Source of the DNA: Macrophomina tecta
Taxonomy: Eukaryota; Ascomycota; Dothideomycetes; Botryosphaeriales; Botryosphaeriaceae
DNA: 64,000 nt
Assembly (NCBI GenBank): GCA_024180945.1
Contig: JAKSGN010000010.1
Location: forward strand, 310,001 to 374,000
Direction of reading: 5' to 3'
The translations under genes and the position numbers were made by a program. The notes under the pieces were generated by a model. The model was given only the letters and a program-made list of their open reading frames with translations, made no database searches and had not been told where the DNA came from. Positions within the stretch are counted from its first letter, which is position 1. The number at the start of each line of letters is the position of its first letter. Positions 10,183 through 20,929 of this stretch are shown here, piece after piece.

Positions 10183-10340
10183 AGGGCTCAAATCTCAGGC
10201 ATATTCGTACAATTTTGGCAGAGGGAGACTAGGATTAAGAGGGGATACGGAAGGATATTACCCTTGATCTATGGAGAGAGTGGGAGCTACCGGAGAGACT
10301 GCTACAACGCCTGAAGCGTGAGATTGGGACCTTAGCGAGG
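10183..10340 (+). pseudogene. ORF-X, 3' part, beyond the hAT insertion
   Basis: Sequence after the second target duplication still looks coding. One frame reads KDITLDLWREWELPERLLQR, then LKREIGTLARLLIPYLHQ, ending near 10369. It is out of phase with the segment before the insertion, so at least one further frameshift exists. The family is unknown. Confidence 0.4.
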
Positions 10341-10344
10341 TTAC

Positions 10345-11060
10345 TTATACCTTATCTTCACCAACACTAACGGGCTCATCTGCGCTGCAGTAACTAGCCT
10401 TACGGAAGTGTCTAGTAGCATAAGCCGGTGACGGAGCCTCCCTAATAGCTAGGCGTATAAACGAGCCAAAATTCATATAGTCATTAACGCTGCAGAAGTT
10501 GCGATGTATCCTCGCCTTAATATCGTGATAGCTATATTCAATATGATTAAATACAGAGTAGTAGGGAGGTACATTGCCAGCACTCCTGCGTCATAGATCG
10601 CTCGTCGGATATCCTACATTTATTAGCAAATCCTACCAGGAATACGGAGTTTCTAAAAGGACAGGTGACCGGTGAATTAAGCCCTTATCCATGATATAGT
10701 AACTAGCCACTAGCTGCGGCACCACCTTATTTTGCGGCCCACGTAGTAGAACCTCGGTATTAATTGTTGACCTTCTCGACGAGGACTCCATCCATATAGC
10801 CGTCCAGCATATACGCCGGTGGATTACTCCACCAAAGGGCTGCGTTGCATTGAGCCTTCCACCGTTGCCTCAACGCTAACCTCGCTCCAGCCGTGCGGCC
10901 GCAAGCCAGTATGCTCGTCAGCGCCGGGCTCGTCCAAGAACACCAGCTGCCGAGGGTCGAATGCAAGCATACGTCCTCTGAATATAGCCTTGGCGAAGAG
11001 GCAGCGCTCCGCAGCCTGTGTACAGCAACGCCGCATCTATGGTGTAGGAACCACGTCACC
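10345..11060 (-). pseudogene. Tc1/IS630-type (DDE_3) transposase relic
   Basis: Three minus-strand frames together show a DDE_3 core. FDPRQLVFLDEPGADE..TG (first Asp) with HGWSEV lies near 10890-11000. YIMDKGLIHRSP (second Asp) is near 10690. A degenerate third block, YYSVFNHIEYSYHDIKARIHR, sits near 10510-10580, where the intact family has the pattern FNPIE; it is followed by a C-terminal tail ending at 10345. Frameshifts separate the three blocks and several stops occur, so it is a fossil. I could not find TIRs for it. Confidence 0.72.
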
Positions 11061-12096
11061 TCATCAAGATAAGCCGTCGGATTCCGTCAAGTAAGTTCAG
11101 AAGGACATATAATTATTAGATAGGTTGCTAGGCAAAGGGGGTTGTAACGTGTTCTTCAATACGCAGTAAGCGCTTTCTGCGGAGGAACAATATTCTGCCT
11201 TGGTGGTTACGCCTCACCTCGCACCCTCACGCTCCTCTGTATATGATAGAAGGAGCCTTCAGTACACTTGGCGGCAGCTGCGATGGTGGCAGGGTGCTAT
11301 GAAGCAAGTAGGCAGTTCAGGATTGTACCGATTTGATGCTCAGCGAGGCGCGCGCGGGGGTTGGGGGGGGGGGGGAATGGCGGTGTGTGTGGCTGCAGTT
11401 CGTTTCTCAATACCAAGACAAGTCGAATTGGACGAGTGTAGTACCGAGTCGGGTGTAGGATCGAGAGGAGGACGCGGTGTCGCGATTTTGTATCGCGGGA
11501 TCGGCGCTACTGACGTTTGCACCTTAGGTACACAGTATGTCTGACACCACATATCGGCTGCAAAACCCAGTAGGTACGTAGATCGTGTACGATCGGCATG
11601 TGCCACCGAACACTGACCCCACATTCCATTAATCGAAGACCGTTCACATCCTTTTCACCTCACGGCTTCGTCTGGGCTACCGGTCCTCTCTTCTTCACAC
11701 AAGAATTGCATATTTTACCCCCGAACCGTGGCCTCCACCAACGCGCAGCTCACAGACATCCACACAATTGAGCCTATTTGCTCTCATTAGACTCTCCGGC
11801 AGAGATGGGATGCTATCACGCCTCGCTTTTCCCAACTAACACCTCAAGACACTCCTCCACCACCTTAACTAAGTAAAAGAAAGTTGATGTGTTTAGAGGG
11901 CGTAAATTTCTCTTATAATCCATCTACTTTTCTTTTTGTATTTCTTGTGGATACTCGTAATGCCGTGCGGCTATCCCTGCGCAGTCTAGTTTGGTGTTCC
12001 TGCACGGGCCCGAAGCAAGTTTTTATCATCCTTTACCGCCTTTCTCCCGTACACAAACGTGAGGTAATAATGTGACGTCCCACCAACACCCCGGCC
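11061..12096. other. No supported gene; contains a poly-G tract
   Basis: Low-information spacer. A run of about 13 G at 11364-11376 makes frames across it unreliable. A TATA-like or leader region for the following element may lie nearer 12,300. Confidence 0.4.
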
Positions 12097-12174
12097 AAAG
12101 AGTGACTCTTTGCGCATAATTAGTCACTATTTTCATACCGTTAGCACGCCCCAAAACAGGGGTGCCAACGGTAT
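12097..12174. repeat. Palindrome and imperfect hairpin upstream of the integrase element
   Basis: 12097..12111 is a perfect 15-bp palindrome (AAAGAGTGACTCTTT). 12135..12174 can fold into a stem of about 16 bp around a short A-rich loop (arms ATACCGTTAGCACGCCCC and GGGGTGCCAACGGTAT). A TGTGACG sequence at 12071 could be an element end, but I found no clear partner downstream. Confidence 0.5.
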
Positions 12175-12466
12175 TGAAAGAGTCGTCATTTGTACGTACG
12201 AGTAGCACTTAGCGTTGCGCTAGCACCGTTGCTCCGCCAACGGCACGAGTCATTATCCCTCCCTTCCTCCCTTCCTCCCTTTCTTTCCTTCTACCGCCAA
12301 TACGACTTCATACGCTTGGTGTTGTATATAAACGTTAGTGGGCGTCGGAGAACGCTCAACGTTTTCAGTAGTAAACTAGTAGAAATCCCGCATCACTCTT
12401 GACGCATGTGAACGGGTATTTGAATACAAATACTACAACTTGACGCTCTATAGAATACTTACTCAT

Positions 12467-12526
12467 CACCACCTCACTTATCACCGCCTTACTCACCACC
12501 GCCTTACTCACCACCGCCTTACTCAC
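12467..12526 (+). repeat. 15-bp tandem repeat, three exact copies plus one degenerate
   Basis: Unit CACCGCCTTACTCAC at 12482, 12497 and 12512, with a diverged copy before it. It lies just upstream of the ATG of the integrase-like ORF. Confidence 0.85.
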
Positions 12527-12538
12527 CGCCGTCTCGTT

Positions 12539-15281
12539 ATGGCCTCCAACGTCCCCCAGGCCCGCAACCGCCGCCAATTCAATGCTACCCGTGCGGTGAT
12601 TCCTTTTCCGCCTTCGGTGCGTACGGAATGGAACATCTGGCATGCCGCACAGATTGAGGCTCAGAATGATCGACGCGTACGCTTCAGCCGTCGGCTATAC
12701 GCAGAGTACGTACAGTGGCTGGAGGAGCCAGGGCGACGGCCAGCCAATGAAACAGAGAAGGCAGTAAAACGATATGTATTACAGTCATACGTTCTTATTA
12801 ATAGAGCCTTGAACAAGCGCTCCCTTAATGATCGTAATGAGTATGAGTTTTGTAAGGTTCTCTTGCCTGATGACGTTTTCGACGTCATTAAGGAGGCTCA
12901 TTTGCGCACTGGGCATGCCGGTAAGTTATATATCGAATAATGCGTTCCCAACGGAGATTATCACAAGATCTTGTATACGATTCTCCTGCTAAACGATAGT
13001 ATAGGCATCCAGTCAACGTATCGAACCGTCCATGAAACGTACTGGGGGGCTACTCGTGTTGACGTTACATGGCTTCTTGAACGGTGTCACGTATGCATGA
13101 GGCGTGAACGACGACGCACTAAACGATAACTTTAACCTATTAGTGCAGAGGGGCCTAATTATTATGTATAAGTTGACCTTATCGACTTCAATAACGAGCC
13201 AGATCCGGTAACTGGTGATCGCTACGTCTGTCATTTAAGGGACTATTTTACTAAGTATACCCTTCTTGTACTAATTAGAAGGAAGACTCCGCAGTGCGTT
13301 AAGGTGGTAATCTTATACGGGTTTATGGTCATTGGCGTGCCAAAGATTATTTATTGGGATAACGGTACGTGTTACTATCTTATATATAAGTGTATACTAA
13401 TACTACTATAGGCGGAGAGTTTTCTGGCGTATTATATGACCTCCTTCTTGAATACGGCATTGACGTACGCCACGGGCTTCCTCGCCGCCCGCAAACATAA
13501 GGCTTAGTTGAACAAGCTAACGGGCAGGCGAAGAATAAGATTAGAGCCTTATAGATTGAATACGGCGCGTTTGGCTGGGCTTATACGTGCGTTAATGCGA
13601 CACTCTCTCTCAACATGACGTATAATTAAGCCATTGGCATGACGCCTTATAAGTGCTTATTTGGCTTCGATCCCGTTAATTCAACGCGCATTGAGCCCTC
13701 TAACCGTGTGGATGCCGTTGCTGAATCGATATAAGATAATAACAGCGGTGGTGAGGCCGCTGGAGCCTATGAGGCCGCTGGAGCCCCCGAGGACATCGTT
13801 ATCGACGAGGCTACTAATGCCGATGAAGAAGTTCCTTTTAACCAGGAATGGGAGCCGATTCTATACCAAAATCGGCGCTTATCCCGTTTAATGTCGAATT
13901 CGTCTATTAGTTTAATAAGCCTCTTAACTCTCTAAGAGCTCCTCCACCCCAACTCTCCTAATACGTACCAGGACGTTATACAAGCTTTATAAGAGGAAGA
14001 GGGCTTATGGGAGGTTCCTCCGCCTTCTAATAATCTTTGGTGGGAGTAACGCAGTCCTCTTGCACCGTTAAGAGCCTTAGGGGAGTTATCTGCCACGGGA
14101 GCCCTTGCGGAGGAGCACCGCCGTGAGCCTAGTAGATTATAGGTACTTCGTCCGCCTTGTGAACCTTACGGGCCGTATAATTGGCAGCAGGTTATGGCTA
14201 CAATAAAGAGGCGCGAAGGCTTTGGCCCGTATAGCCTTTTACCGTTACCTTCCGTCGTTTTAGTAGCCCCCCCGTATGCAGCCGTTGAGGGGGGTCCCCG
14301 CCGCGTTATATAACTGTCGATCCATAGGCTCTACGGGAGGCTTCGACGGCTGTACTAAACACTGGAGTTGCCTTAGAGGGCGCCATTGAGCAAGCTCTTA
14401 TGAGCCTAACGGTGGATGAGCCACCAGAAGTATCTATGGAGGACGCTTTGGGGAGGGGTGGTGTAGGAGACGCTGGCCGAGACCTTGAAGACGAGAAAAC
14501 GATTTCTTCTTTATTAAGACACAATAATACCGCTACCCTAAGCGATACACCGCCGGACGAGGACGATTCCGGCGAGTAAAGAAGGCGTCGTGCTATTCGC
14601 GAGGGTAAGAGGCGGGCTAAATTCGTCTAAAACACCGAGGTGGATAATTAGACTCCCAACAACGGTCCCTACCCGCAAAATATACGCCAATCACCCCCAC
14701 TTTAACCTAATAGCACTACTAGTGATGCAAATAATTCCAATGATTATTCGCCACGTAGTCTACTTATTTAAGAGGCACGGGAGGCTCAGAAGCGCTCGCG
14801 TGAACGTATGCGGGCAAAGCACGCTCGAACTTACGTCATCGAGACTCTTATTGTTGGTGACGTTGTGTCGGTGGTGATCCCAAAACAAGACCGTCCTTCG
14901 TTAACGTTACCTCCTCGTCTTATTGGTGTTATTCTTAACATTAAACACGCTAATAGATTTAGAGTGTAGACGTCCTTTGGCATTATCCAACGGTGGTTTA
15001 CGCAGGACAGCCTCCAGGCACTCCCTGAACGGATGCGTCCAGCCGACATAGACTCGGTGATGGCTTATACACTGACCACTCTGCGCACTGCGACTTGGAA
15101 GGATGTAGAGGCGCTCGGGCAACGTTCTTTAAGTGGCCTAATAGTGCGCTGCGGCTGTCGGGGGTTCTGCGTGAATAATAGGTGCGTGTGTAGGAAGGCT
15201 GGAAGGACGTGTAGTACTTTATGTCATCCGTCGGCACGCAACATCTGTAGGAATAAAGACCCTACTAATGAGCCTCCTTAG
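12539..15281 (+). pseudogene. Integrase-only transposase of Ginger/KRBA2-like type, RIP-decayed, with one intron
   Basis: Reading through stops gives, in order: an N-terminal domain from ATG 12539; an H2C2 zinc-binding motif (HLRTGH near 12898, CHVC near 13095); and an rve/integrase core with VDLIDF (13155-13175), DNGGEF, and GLVEQANGQ (about 13505). The second Asp and the Glu are 34 residues apart. Next comes an SH3-like segment, GDVVSVVIPKQDRP, with FGIIQRWFTQDSLQ. It ends in a CXC-type Cys-rich tail (CGCRGFCVNNRCVC, CSTLCH). No gag, protease, RT or RNase H accompanies it. By memory this architecture is that of Ginger transposons and the KRBA2-like proteins related to them. Many stops are TAA or TAG where CAA or CAG is expected. 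A truncated copy is at 24930..25945. Confidence 0.72.
13365..13411 (+). other. Intron inside the integrase DNGGEF motif
   Basis: 47-nt GT..AG interval with a CTAAT branch-like site and CTATAG acceptor. Removing it joins GAT-AAC-G to GC-GGA-GAG-TTT, giving DNGGEF at the second catalytic Asp. Confidence 0.72.
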
Positions 15282-16470
15282 GAGGAAACAAGGGCACGGG
15301 CAGTAGCAGAAGAAGGTAGTGAAGGCTAAGGTATAGTAGAAACGTCGGGGCTCTTTTCACGGGTAGGGCGTCTCGTGCGGCTAACTAAGCGTGCGAGAGG
15401 GGAGGATTAACTGAGAATGCTTCGAATATTGTATATAGATTTAGTATAAATACCGAATTGATCCCTACTCTCTCTGTCGCCTACCTATCTCCCTTGTTAA
15501 CACTAAGCGACTTCTTGATCCGTGTTATCGGAGGACTCATGCCTTGAAGGCAATGAGTCTCCCGTAACCTACAGTCGCGCACCGCTTTCGGTAGTAACAC
15601 CAGGGCCATGCTTTCCTTTACACGCCCTACCGCCTGCCCTTCTGCCTGCCCTGCTTGCCTTAAATAACTGGTATAACGCGTGGCACCTGCCTCGTGGCTC
15701 CTCTACGCGCATGTGACGCACGCACGCAAGGCATGTGAAGGCGGGTATATAACAACCTCCTCCCCCACCATCCTCCTCCTCTTCTTCTTCTTCATCCAAG
15801 CCGTGAAGGACCCGGGACTCCGTGGAGGACCCGGAACTCATCTTGAGTACGCGGTGGTGGTGGTGGTGGTGGTGGTGGTGGTGGTGCTACGGGAATACCG
15901 TCCATTTGTACTTAGCTATGCGCTATATACAGAGGGGCAACCTTACGGTTCTCTGTTACCCACCTTGTTACAAGTTCAACACCGTACAATTGAAGTTCTG
16001 GCCGGCGCCTTATTTGTTTACACGCTCGGCGACGTTTGTTGTGGATCGCCTGTTTTAGGACTAGTACACCATTTGTACGAGTCATAAATGGCGCACGGTA
16101 TAGCACTCTTTTGCCGAGGGTGCCATCCGTATGGAACAATAACAAGCCGAGGCGCACGGTGCCGCAAAAGCCAACATCATAAGGCACTGTGGGTATCGCC
16201 AAGACGGAACATTACATCTCCGTTCAAGCGAGGCCAAACCGCAACCCGCTAATCATCCATTGCCAGCAACGATCTCAGCTAACTACGACATCGTCCGATA
16301 GTAACTCATGATAAATATTTCTTTGAGAATAGGTGATCTCTGTCTCCGGTCAGGGTTGCCTAATATCTGCGTCTGGGCCATCCCTCGAGAACCTCACTTG
16401 GCGATAATATCACTCGGCTAGCAACGCCGCAACTACGCATTTTTCGGATCGACGCTCTCAGGTTATTGCC
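15282..16470. other. No supported gene; simple-sequence DNA
   Basis: Holds a pyrimidine-rich tract near 15765-15795 and a (GGT) microsatellite. An inverted pair around CCATTT...AAATGG occurs near 16069-16093. No gene or clear transposon end was recognised. Confidence 0.45.
15853..15886 (+). repeat. (GGT)n microsatellite, about 11 units
   Basis: Uninterrupted GGT triplets. Confidence 0.95.
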
Positions 16471-17588
16471 ATGGTCTCAAAAGCTGATCGCTTATTCATA
16501 TTCCTTGTGTATCGTGCTGTCTTCACGAATGGCCTCGTTCGAATACGGAAGCCAAGCAAGATCAGGACCATCGTCCAGGAGCACTGGCCATCCTGCGAGA
16601 GTTCAGTTAGCGATTATGGCATCAAAAGAGTTGTTCATATTCTTGGAGATCTCCTAAAGGCTGGAGTTTTCGAGTCAGAGGCACAAGCTCGCGCGGAATT
16701 CCCAGAGCTGTTCTGTAACTCCTCGGATGCCTGCCATGGTACCACACTCGGGAAAGGTTCAGCGGATGTGAGGGCCGAGATGACAGAAGGACGCCTCCTC
16801 CTTGAACAACCTGCAGAAACGGAACAAATTTCAGTCACCCAGCTTGATGGGAGTTCGAAGAACAGTATGTCTCCATCTCAGATACATACATACAAAACCA
16901 ACCTAACACCCTGTCGAATAAAGGTTTCACCGTTTCGGACCTACTAGAAGAATACGAAACTGGCTTCCCCTCACGACCATGCCCACTACCTAAAAATGTT
17001 CAGCACCGCATCTTGACAAACACGCAATCTCTGCTTGAGAAGTGCTGTTTTGGCTTTGGTACTCGGTGGCTGCCTACAGTGCTCCGTGAAAACGGTTGGG
17101 ACTGTGCAGTCGCGTGCGAACTCCAACAATGGATTCGTGTCCTGAAACGTCACGTTGCTCAATTGCCGGATCACGCTCTTTGTAGCGCCAACACACAATC
17201 GCTCGAAGAAATCGCTAAGGCTATTGCACGCCTTCGTCATACCGCTGTACATCGCCTATCCATTAGCACAAGCGAATTCTTGCAACTGCTTAGCTCCGCG
17301 GTTGACCTTACGGTGGTCTTGCAAGACGAACTTCGTGCTGAGAGACTAAGGAAATTATATGATGAAGTTAAAACCCAGCTCGATTTGATAGAACAGGGTA
17401 AGAGGAGAATAAGAGAAACTGTCCGTCCACAACTACGTCGAATTCAGGGGTTGAGAGCAGGTCTCGCCAACAGAGAAAAGTGGCTTCTTTCAGAAACGAA
17501 GGAGAAGGAGAAGCAGGCTAGCGATGCGGCTATTGAGAAGCTAGAGGATCTAATCATAGAGGTTTTCTCAGATGTTAGTCCGGATTAG
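16471..17588 (+). CDS. Two-exon protein of unknown function with coiled-coil C-terminus (352 aa)
   Basis: Exon 1 is 16471..16864 and exon 2 is 16924..17588. Removing 16865..16923 joins phases (A+GT = Ser) and opens one frame through SFTVSDLLEEYETGF and PLPKNVQHRILTNTQSLLEK. I do not recognise a family. The N-terminal 85 residues look globular (IRTIVQEHW, VVHILGDLLKAGVF). The C-terminal 90 residues are highly charged and helical (LRAERLRKLYDEVKTQ, then LANREKWLLSETKEKEKQ), consistent with a coiled coil. No signal peptide or membrane segment is visible. It carries no RIP-type stop, unlike its neighbours, and so looks like a normal single-copy gene. Confidence 0.62.
16865..16923 (+). other. Intron of the 16.5-kb gene
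   Basis: 59-nt intron, GTATGT donor and AATAAAG acceptor, with a CTAAC branch-like site near 16903. The acceptor is less canonical than CAG or TAG, but the phase is restored exactly. Confidence 0.6.
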
Positions 17589-18498
17589 TGGGCGAATTGT
17601 TACGGTAAGGCTCGAGGAAACAGCTATAAGAGTGAGGGGTCGGGAAACAATAATTGTCACTCGTCATAGGAGACCTCTGTAATGGCCGGCCTGTGCCCGC
17701 AGAGTAAGTAAGAGGAATAGAAGGCGATGACGATGCCAAGCCTAACCTCTGAAATATAACCGCCCAAAAAATTAGAACCAAAACCTGAAGTCAAGGCCCG
17801 GAATTCTTTGTATACAGACTACGATCGTTACAGTAGATAAGACCCTCGTAGTCAACTTACCAATCGCTTCCTCTCCTAAAACCTGCACAAAATTTACCCG
17901 CCTACTATATACTGCGGCACAGAGTGCATTGAAAGGAAATTATCACGAAAAGAGACAACGGGTGAGTCGCACACGGCGTTGTACTTTATGAAACAATGAA
18001 CATAGATTCCTTGATTTAGCTGTTAGGTCTACGGCCTCTCACGCTATCGAAGGGTGAGTTCGTCTAACTAGAGGCGCCAAATAAGTAAAACAAAGAATTA
18101 ATCAACGCCTGAAAGTCAAACACCCTGTAACAACGTTCCTTCCGAAACTAGTTTCCACCATCCAGGTCATGGGCCACTACCATTTACACTGCTTTTAATA
18201 TTGAAGGCAGTCCTTCCTCTCGACCAATTGAAACCCACTCACAAGACCGTCTGGCGTTAGACACCTAGTCTAATCAAAGCAACAGTCTCTTTTACATATC
18301 TGATGGTGCATGGTCCTGCGAGCCTCAAAATGGGAACCAGTCCGCGAAACTGATGATGAATTCTGGTTGTTCGCTACTACGAAATAAGTGGCGCTGGCTA
18401 TAAACATCTAGCACTATAACCGAGGCAAACAGAAAGCTTAAACAAATCAGGTAATAAGGCATTGATCAGCCAACGATTGGGCTCATGTTCCATCAATA
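17589..18498. other. No supported gene
   Basis: AT-richer spacer between the 16.5-kb gene and the repeat that borders the second pogo element. Nothing recognised on either strand. Confidence 0.4.
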
Positions 18499-18512
18499 TC
18501 ATCTAAAATTAT

Positions 18513-18641
18513 TTTTGGAGGGTGGAAGGCTCGAATGGTAGCCGCTATGCTGTTTCAAGCTTAGATTGTGTTGAACCGCACAGGTGAACCAAACGAAAGA
18601 AGAAGGTTGATTGATGAAGGAGGCAGGCCGGCGTTGGTAAT
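18513..18641. repeat. Dispersed repeat R1, part left of the second pogo element
   Basis: Its right half (18590..18641), read as reverse complement, matches 58847..58890 (CCAACGCCGGCCTGCCTCCT, then TTCATCAATCAACC). Its left half resembles the GGAGGGTGGAAG end of the same repeat. The pogo element sits within this repeat, which resumes at 20930. Confidence 0.7.
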
Positions 18642-18753
18642 AACGTGTTCCACTAGTCCTCGGGCCACCCCACTTCTCGGGCCACCTCGCGAACACCAAC
18701 ACGCATCTGTGTACGATTATTCCACCACAATAAAATAAATTTGATTAAAAGTT

Positions 18754-20845
18754 CTACCTAGCGATTCTCTGAATAGTAGGGCATTGTCGCATAGTATGGC
18801 CTTGAACATGACAGCTACTATATGTTGGTGGTGCTCGTTGTTGCACGTTGGTCGCCTCGTTCTGGTTAGTTTTTAGATCCCTATTATTTATTCTCTTAAC
18901 TAAGAACTGGCCTTGCTGAGCCTGCAGAACGCCTCCCTGTGTAATATACCTTTGGCGGTATTGTTGCTTTTGTTTCCGACGTTGACTTTTCTTACGAAGC
19001 TCTGAATTCTCTTTTGCAAGAACAACTGCTGAATGCATCGCCATTTGATATCCTCTGATAAGTTGATTGACTGCTTGACTGGTTGGGCTCTGGGACTGCC
19101 GCTGGATGAGATCTCGTACGAGCCGAGCCTGCTGCTCTAGCTGGGCTATAGTATGTGGCGTTTTTGATGTCCATGAAGGTGCTTCTTCATTAGGTGTGTG
19201 TGGCGGAGAGGGTGTCTTGGTGACGGTAAGCGACGATAAAACGCGTTAAGAATCATATAGTATGAGTCTTGTAGCTTGGAATTTACTCCTGATATTCTGG
19301 TCCGTAAAGACGAACGGTCGGATCTTTGAATATATCGATAGAAAGTCCTCCTTGTCGATATAGTGGATTCCTTGGCGGACGAGCTGCTGAACCTCTTGAC
19401 CGTACGAGCGCTTTAGAGGCGAGAAATAGCTTACGTCGAGCGGCTGAAGAATGTGCGACGTATGAGCAGGTATGTAGAGCGTGATGATATTGTTCGTGGT
19501 ATAGTATTGGTCGAATTTAGGCGTCGTATGGCTACTATGGCCGTCGAGGATGAGTAGACGGTGAGCTCCCTTCGTACGAGATTCTGTATGTGTATTGAAG
19601 TGCTTGATTTATTTAAAACCCAGCTGATCTGTCGTCCAGCCATTGTCGCTTACGGCAATTACCCAGTCGGCCGGTAGATCTCGATACTAGTTCGATTGGT
19701 GGACCTTTCCCGCGAGGATGATGAAGGGCGGAACCGCCTAGCTAGAGGCGTTGATTCCCTCGATCGCTGTTGCCTACTCGCGATTTCCTGGTTGTACGAT
19801 AGTTGCTCGGCCAATTGTATCGGAGCTTGTAACCACTTTAGATGTTGCGACTACGCCTATTATGAATCCTGTCTCGTCAAAGTTGTAGGAATCGTCGTCG
19901 AGAATGCCGTACGACTAACGCGTCTCTTGAACGCGCTTGAACCACGCGTTAATTATGTTCGGATCCTCGCACTCAGCACGCTGGGAATGGAACTTTCGAT
20001 TCTACTTTGTTTGTAGCTTAGGCTGGGTGTTGATAAAGCGAGATGCCCAGTTCTTGCCGATTGGCTGGGGTGGGGGGTTGTTACGGCGCAGCCTGCACGG
20101 GTTGATGAAGAGGGGAGCAACCCCACCAGAGGCGGGCAGAACCAAAGAAATGTGGGCCAAGGGTCACGTGACCCCGCGATCAGTCAGACCCACTCGCCAA
20201 GAAATTGAGCAGACCAACCCAACCGATCAGTAGGAGGGTCGCGATCAGTCACTGAGCGCAACACCTTCACTGAGCATACAGATTGTATACACTTTCTTAC
20301 TTGTATATAAACCACACTCCTTAGATAGCCTTGACCTTCGTGGTCAACTTCAATAACAATTCAGCACATTGTTAGTAACACGGCCTTCGCACGCAGTGCT
20401 CAGTCTCATCACGTGCTCGACTTGCTCTCACCCTCTTCTTGTACCCACTCAAGGAAAACCCCCTCGACAGGTTTTCTCCCTCTTTGGTGTTTGGATCCTT
20501 AGAGGCAGAGGCCCGCTCGTTACAGGGGTTTTGGCCGCGCGCCGCGAGTAAAGTGTCGGCCATTCGCCGTACGTTAATAATCTGGGGCGGAAATCCTCGT
20601 CGATCTAAGTCTAGAATCTACTGAACTAGCGTCTGTTCTTCTGTTGGCTGTAGCTTTCTTTTTTGCGAGTTAAACTCCTTAATTGTAGGAACCTTTTTAA
20701 GACGACGTTGAAGGTTCGTTCTTGAAATATCGTACGATGCTGCAGCTTTGCGCTGGCTTAAAATTTGATTATTTTGAAGACTTTGTTTCGCAAGAAGCGT
20801 TCTAGCTTGGTTTTGGAGTGCTTGGGGATCTTGTGGTGATGCCAT
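18754..20845 (-). pseudogene. Pogo/Fot1-family transposase, multiply interrupted
   Basis: The N-terminus at 20845..20620 (MASPQDPQALQNQARTLLAK) starts with ATG and has a Psq-like HTH. The catalytic blocks follow in the remaining minus-strand sequence: YNFDETGF (about 19880), LLILDGHSSH (about 19550) and ILQPLDVSYF (about 19440). The C-terminus at 18754..19044 contains a CCHC-like knuckle (CSSCHVQGHTMRQC). Stops and small frame changes break the middle, and a solo LTR interrupts the coding region between ARGQNP and PQPIGKNW. The domain plan equals that of the intact pogo at 1.3-3.0 kb, but the sequence is clearly diverged. Confidence 0.88.
20079..20524. repeat. 446-bp solo LTR nested in the pogo element
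   Basis: Starts TGTTACGG, ends CGTTACA, and is flanked on both sides by GGGGT (20074-20078 and 20525-20529), a 5-bp target duplication. A TATA-like TTGTATATAAACC sits at about 20300. Removing it plus one GGGGT restores the pogo reading frame across the gap. No internal retrotransposon sequence remains, so the element was lost by LTR-LTR recombination. Confidence 0.85.
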
Positions 20846-20929
20846 TGTTGTTTTAGTATACAGACGCGTGTTGGTGTTCGCGAGGTGGCCCGAGGAGTGG
20901 GGTGGCCCGAGGACTGGTGGAACACGTTA

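Larger units (their letters stand above)
18643..20927 (-). mobile_element. Decayed pogo/Fot1-type element with nested solo LTR
   Basis: 2,285 bp including a 446-bp LTR insertion. TIRs of about 62-71 bp begin ACGTGTTCCAC with a few mismatches (left 18643..18704, right ending 20927), and TA flanks both ends (18641-18642, 20928-20929). As in the first pogo element, each TIR holds a doubled unit, here built on CTCGGGCCACC. The sequence differs, so it is a separate family with the same TIR plan. The transposase is broken. Confidence 0.9.

Noticed and set aside
11364..11376. Poly-G tract (and a similar one at 38243) as a G-quadruplex or regulatory site
   Set aside because: A simple homopolymer with no supporting context; length may be a sequencing artefact.
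12467..12526. Regular 15-bp repeats, considered as a CRISPR-like array
   Set aside because: Direct tandem repeats without spacers in a eukaryotic sequence; a minisatellite.
16069..16126. Possible right TIR of the integrase element, matching 12088-12106
   Set aside because: Only a loose match of about 14 of 18 bases with no target duplication; not enough to set an element end.
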